In this document: one piece after another, positions 61,901 through 64,000 of the stretch
Position numbering within the stretch: position 1 is the stretch's first letter
Layout of the letters: each line of letters starts with the position of its first letter
DNA from: Streptantibioticus silvisoli
GTDB taxonomy: Bacteria > Actinomycetota > Actinomycetes > Streptomycetales > Streptomycetaceae
Assembly: GCF_027947535.2 (NCBI RefSeq)
Contig: NZ_JAAGKO020000005.1
Location: 202,801 to 266,800 of the forward strand
Direction of reading: 5' to 3'
Length of the DNA stretch: 64,000 nt
Translations under genes and position numbers: made by a program
The notes under the pieces: generated by a model
What the model was told of the DNA's origin: nothing
What the model saw: only the letters and a program-made list of their open reading frames with translations
The model's database searches: none

Positions 61901-64000
61901 GTCGCGGCGCATCCAGCCGGAGGCGACCGCCACCCCGACCCGCCCGCCGCTCGCCACGTCGAGCATCGCCCAGTCCTCGGCGACGGTGACGGCCGAGTGC
62001 AGCGGCAGGACGGCGCTGCCGGCCCGCAGGCCGATCCGCGAGGTGCGCGACGCCACCAGGGCGGCCAGGACCGCCGGGTTGGGCGAGAAGCCGGCGAACC
62101 CGTCGAAGTGCCGCTCGGGGAACCAGACGGCGTCCAGCCCGCCGGCCTCCGCGGCCTCGGCGAGCCGTACGACCCGGCCGTAGAAGTCGCCCTCGTGCGC
62201 GCGGTCCTGCATGCCGAAGAACGACAGGCTCACCGCGAGTTCCCGCTCGGCCGGCCGGGACGGCACCGCCGAAACCACCGGGGCGGCCGGCGCCGGGGCA
62301 GCCTGCCGGACGGGCGCCGTCACGGCGGCCCCGGCGCCGGAACCGGACGCCTGCGGGGCCTGACCACGCTCGGCGGCAGCGGTGCTTCCGGCGGTCGTAC
62401 GGCCCTTCGCGGACCGCGCCGCTCGGGCGACGGCGCCGACGACCTCGTCCAGGACCTCGTCGGTGTGGGCGTCGGACAGGTAACTGAGCCCGATCTCCGT
62501 GATGTAGACGCCCTCGGCCAGCAGCGCCCGCCGGAAGGCGTGGAATTCGCTGCCGAGGAACGCGAAGCTCACCGCCCCCGACCGCACGAAGCGCAGCAGG
62601 GAACCCCGCCCGATCACCCGGACACCGGCGTCCGCCTCTCCCAGCACGGCGTCGAGCCGCTCCCGGAGCCGGTCCCCGCGTTCGTTGAGCCGCTGGCTGA
62701 ACTGCGGCCCCCGCCGCGCCAGTTCGCCGAGCACCTCGTTCGCGGCGGCCATCGACAGCGGGTGTTTGCCGTAGGTGCCGGCGGTGTAGGTGAGCCGGTC
62801 GGAGCCGACCCGCAGGTCCCGCGTCCACGGGCCGCCGTCGACCAGGTCCATGACGCGGGCCCGCCCGGCCACCACCGCCACCGGAAGCCCGGCGCCCACC
62901 GTCTTGCCGTACGTCACCAGGTCGGCCTCGACGCCGTACAGCTCCTGGAAGCCGCCCGGCGCGAAACGGAACCCGGTCAGCACCTCGTCGAAGATCAGCA
63001 GCGCCCCGACGGACTCGGTGACCCGCCGCATCTCGACCGCGAAGTCGCGCAGGTCCCGGTCGGGGAACTGGTTCTGCAGCGGTTCCATCAGCACGGCCGC
63101 GATCTCGTCGCCGTGCTCCCGGATGAACTCCGGCAGCCCCGGATCGTCCACGGAACCGACGATGACGTCACCGGCCCCGGCGGCCGACACCCCCAGCACG
63201 TTGGGGGTCGCCACCCTCTGCCTGCGCTCGCCGGGCTTGGGGCTGTACAGCGTCGCGTCGGAATGGCCGTGGTAGGCGTGCTGGAGCATGACGATCTTGC
63301 CGCGCCCGGTGTAGGCGCGGGCCAGCCGCATCGCCGTGAACACCGCCTCGGTACCGGAGACGCAGAAGTTGACCCGCTCCACGCCGGTCAACTGCCGGAT
63401 CTTCTGGGCCAGTTCACCGGTCTGCGCGACCTCGGCGCCCAGGTGGAGGCCCTTGTCGAGCTGCTCCCGCAGCGCCCGCACGACGAAGTCCGGGTTGTGG
63501 CCGAACAGGTGCGACCCGTAGCCCATCGCCATGTCCACGAGGCGGTTGCCGTCGACGTCCCACAGGTACGGGCCTTCGGACCGGTCGACCCAGACCGGGT
63601 ACGCGCTGCCGCGCTCGGCCTCGTCCCGCTCGGGGAACCGGCGGTTGTTGCACAGCACGTCCTGGTACGCCTCCGACAGGCGGCGCGACTCGGCCGTCGC
63701 CTCGGCGAAGCCACGCGCGGGCCGCGGGACCGGGGCGCCGGCCGCAGGCGTGACGGGGGCGCTCGCCGTGGGCGTGGCGGTGGGCGCGGGGACGCTTGCG
63801 GTGGGAGCGCCGGCGGTGGGCGCGGGGACGCCTGCGGTGGGCGCCGGAGGAGTGGGGGGAGTGCGTTCCTGTTCGATCCAGCGGGTGATGGCTTCGGTGG
63901 TGACGATTTCTTCGAAGAGCTGGACGACGGTGATGTCGACGTCGTAGGTGTGCTGGATTTTGTCGGCGAGTTCGATGAGGACGAGGGAATCCGCGCCCAG
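58940..64000 (-). CDS. Hybrid assembly-line protein: carrier - aminotransferase - LLM monooxygenase - condensation - relic adenylation - PCP (5' end cut)
   Basis: At least 1686 residues, open to the right edge. Numbered from the edge: carrier end (LGADSLVLIEL, Ser5); repetitive Pro/Thr/Ala linker (50-95); class III aminotransferase (about 100-530: SGTEAVFTAM, DEVLTGFRF, PLP Lys366 in YGKTVGAGLP); luciferase-like FMN monooxygenase of the MupA/Atu3671 type (587-924: VWFPERHFDGFAGFSPNP, VAVASGWMRRDF); C domain (1000-1390: SHAVMDG with His1119); about 180 residues resembling only the N-terminal part of an A domain; PCP (GGDSI, Ser1631). AMT turns a beta-keto thioester into a beta-amine and the LLM adds an alpha-hydroxyl, as in microginin-type pathways. 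The missing A core implies trans loading. Confidence 0.92.
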   Translation of the reverse strand: MGADSLVLIELADKIQHTYDVDITVVQLFEEIVTTEAITRWIEQERTPPTPPAPTAGVPAPTAGAPTASVPAPTATPTASAPVTPAAGAPVPRPARGFAEATAESRRLSEAYQDVLCNNRRFPERDEAERGSAYPVWVDRSEGPYLWDVDGNRLVDMAMGYGSHLFGHNPDFVVRALREQLDKGLHLGAEVAQTGELAQKIRQLTGVERVNFCVSGTEAVFTAMRLARAYTGRGKIVMLQHAYHGHSDATLYSPKPGERRQRVATPNVLGVSAAGAGDVIVGSVDDPGLPEFIREHGDEIAAVLMEPLQNQFPDRDLRDFAVEMRRVTESVGALLIFDEVLTGFRFAPGGFQELYGVEADLVTYGKTVGAGLPVAVVAGRARVMDLVDGGPWTRDLRVGSDRLTYTAGTYGKHPLSMAAANEVLGELARRGPQFSQRLNERGDRLRERLDAVLGEADAGVRVIGRGSLLRFVRSGAVSFAFLGSEFHAFRRALLAEGVYITEIGLSYLSDAHTDEVLDEVVGAVARAARSAKGRTTAGSTAAAERGQAPQASGSGAGAAVTAPVRQAAPAPAAPVVSAVPSRPAERELAVSLSFFGMQDRAHEGDFYGRVVRLAEAAEAGGLDAVWFPERHFDGFAGFSPNPAVLAALVASRTSRIGLRAGSAVLPLHSAVTVAEDWAMLDVASGGRVGVAVASGWMRRDFVLSQAPYEARRELFEQRISELDRLWSGETLRVESPGGTVADVRLFPRPVQARLPLWQAILGSEQSFHEAGRAGRNILTNLIQQDLGELRAKLARYRAGRQEAGLDPAGGEVTVLVHTAFTPDPDSRAAALRDLEHYMFQTFKSTHRDPASVDEASWSGRMAQAARRLQDGLSLIGTGSEWLTQCRALKEAGATEISCLVDFVREPDRWDATVEALAGLRDAVRRPAPAVRPTAPTENDTAQAAAAAERNTAVQDATAAEPAEPVRATDQPAEPFVETERPAEPVRTVELTRGAVEIWAASKISPDAMAAYTIQRLFEVRGEVDGDRLRSAFLEVLRADASLRLEVLPTGEAGVIADHRGAQQDAFVLYDGVAGDRAAFHDRVARDLAARPLDAEHGPALAMRCQVTADGMLIHLAASHAVMDGTQFSDVLRKVGKAYDGERIDEPAPEAAGDGGEADGDRGYWREAVARLPRTTLERAGTRSVVTGDWRGRRYSRRLPDGWLGAVETRAREQRITAFIETLASTMESLNGLAGRHLLYSFPALRPRSRRYGSRANLLPIWADDSVKDLRAHCKSAVLNGLQHGSLTFTQIFDGGRAGDPARGRVVPDVTFSWDHFDALRLGTSTIRELPTRTEVVRFPIGVTLTVEPGGGVTLSLDLAEAAGVDDGEKWFDALHTALVQEYAEHAPAAPAAGPDRSEAAGLPHEAAVALAGLAVHCRAVARDNGQHTLRLDGRGRMTDLLVSRARATTNAVLRRCEVERITDVRIAVDSEYDLLVAALVCGMLGVADRAVAGGGTGDGSGVTLEIRPSATGAGSSASHVVVGLSAWTYVAPDATLPDAPQDVAGLAHLLGTFAEDHPSDRVAVVARAAVRVADLLGVDRGSATSETATPAPAAAPAGPDGSAVVRAAWRKALGRDGFGDEEDFFELGGDSIAAIRVVAELNSRLGASLPVSLVYFHPTVAELVTELRSQQAASSTADSSPSPTRR
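63760..63850. repeat. Tandem repeat coding for the Pro/Thr/Ala linker
   Basis: GCGGTGGGCGCGGGGACGC occurs at 63777-63795 and 63813-63831 (36-bp period) within a longer imperfect array. On the coding strand it gives VPAPTAGAPTASVPAPTA-like residues between the carrier and the aminotransferase. Confidence 0.8.

Noticed and set aside
58940..63658. Separate gene starting at the GTG at 63658
   Set aside because: The frame continues upstream without a stop to the right edge and encodes a carrier domain and linker fused to the aminotransferase; no ribosome-binding site favours the internal start.

Overview
The window is very GC-rich (roughly 70-75%) DNA with actinomycete codon bias, frequent GTG starts and TGA stops, four-base start/stop overlaps, and gene families typical of Streptomyces or a close relative (Kitasatospora, Streptacidiphilus). 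I see no rRNA, tRNA, CRISPR array, insertion sequence, integrase or replication origin. Everything below comes from reading the sequence; no database search was run.

Left part (1-13.8 kb). A small polyuronate/aldarate locus comes first: an enolase-superfamily dehydratase running off the left edge, a secreted alginate-lyase-like protein, and a divergent sugar MFS transporter. A palindrome lies between the divergent genes, and interleaved inverted repeats lie just ahead of the dehydratase start. Next is a complete [NiFe]-hydrogenase maturation operon, hypA-B-F-C-D-E, ending in a terminator, with no hydrogenase structural gene nearby. After it comes decayed DNA: a 36-bp minisatellite, the C-terminal ends of an aldo/keto reductase and an AraC regulator fused back to back by a deletion, and a DasR-like site before a short TTG-start exported peptide. 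A secreted GH25 lysozyme closes this part.

Middle (14-45 kb). This is metabolic and regulatory DNA: GNATs; a methyltransferase; an amidinohydrolase-type enzyme paired with ornithine decarboxylase; an EamA transporter; divergent HxlR and NmrA/QorB-like genes; a secreted beta-propeller; and an SDR-MarR operon with what looks like a leaderless, self-regulated promoter. At 25.6-36.1 kb a locus combines a peptide-type ABC importer, a ROK kinase, a ROK repressor, an M81 (MlrC-type) hydrolase and a CutC protein. It is followed by a NarL-type two-component system divergent from an ABC-2 exporter, an MDR-type oxidoreductase, an MmyB-like regulator divergent from an SDR whose start lies in 12-bp tandem repeats, and an APC permease.

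Right part (45.4 kb to the right edge) is the most notable: a minus-strand operon of eight overlapping or tightly spaced genes for a hybrid PKS/NRPS. In transcription order it has a carrier-aminotransferase-LLM monooxygenase-condensation-(relic adenylation)-PCP protein cut by the right edge, a PhyH dioxygenase, an acyl-AMP ligase-KR-ACP, a KS-ACP, a type II thioesterase, two ABC exporter half-transporters, and an adenylation-condensation protein with no carrier. The aminotransferase plus MupA-type monooxygenase pairing matches the logic that makes alpha-hydroxy-beta-amino acids in microginin-like pathways. The relic A domain and the carrier-less A-C protein suggest amino-acid loading in trans. 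The AT, and whatever lies upstream of the carrier, are outside the window or absent.
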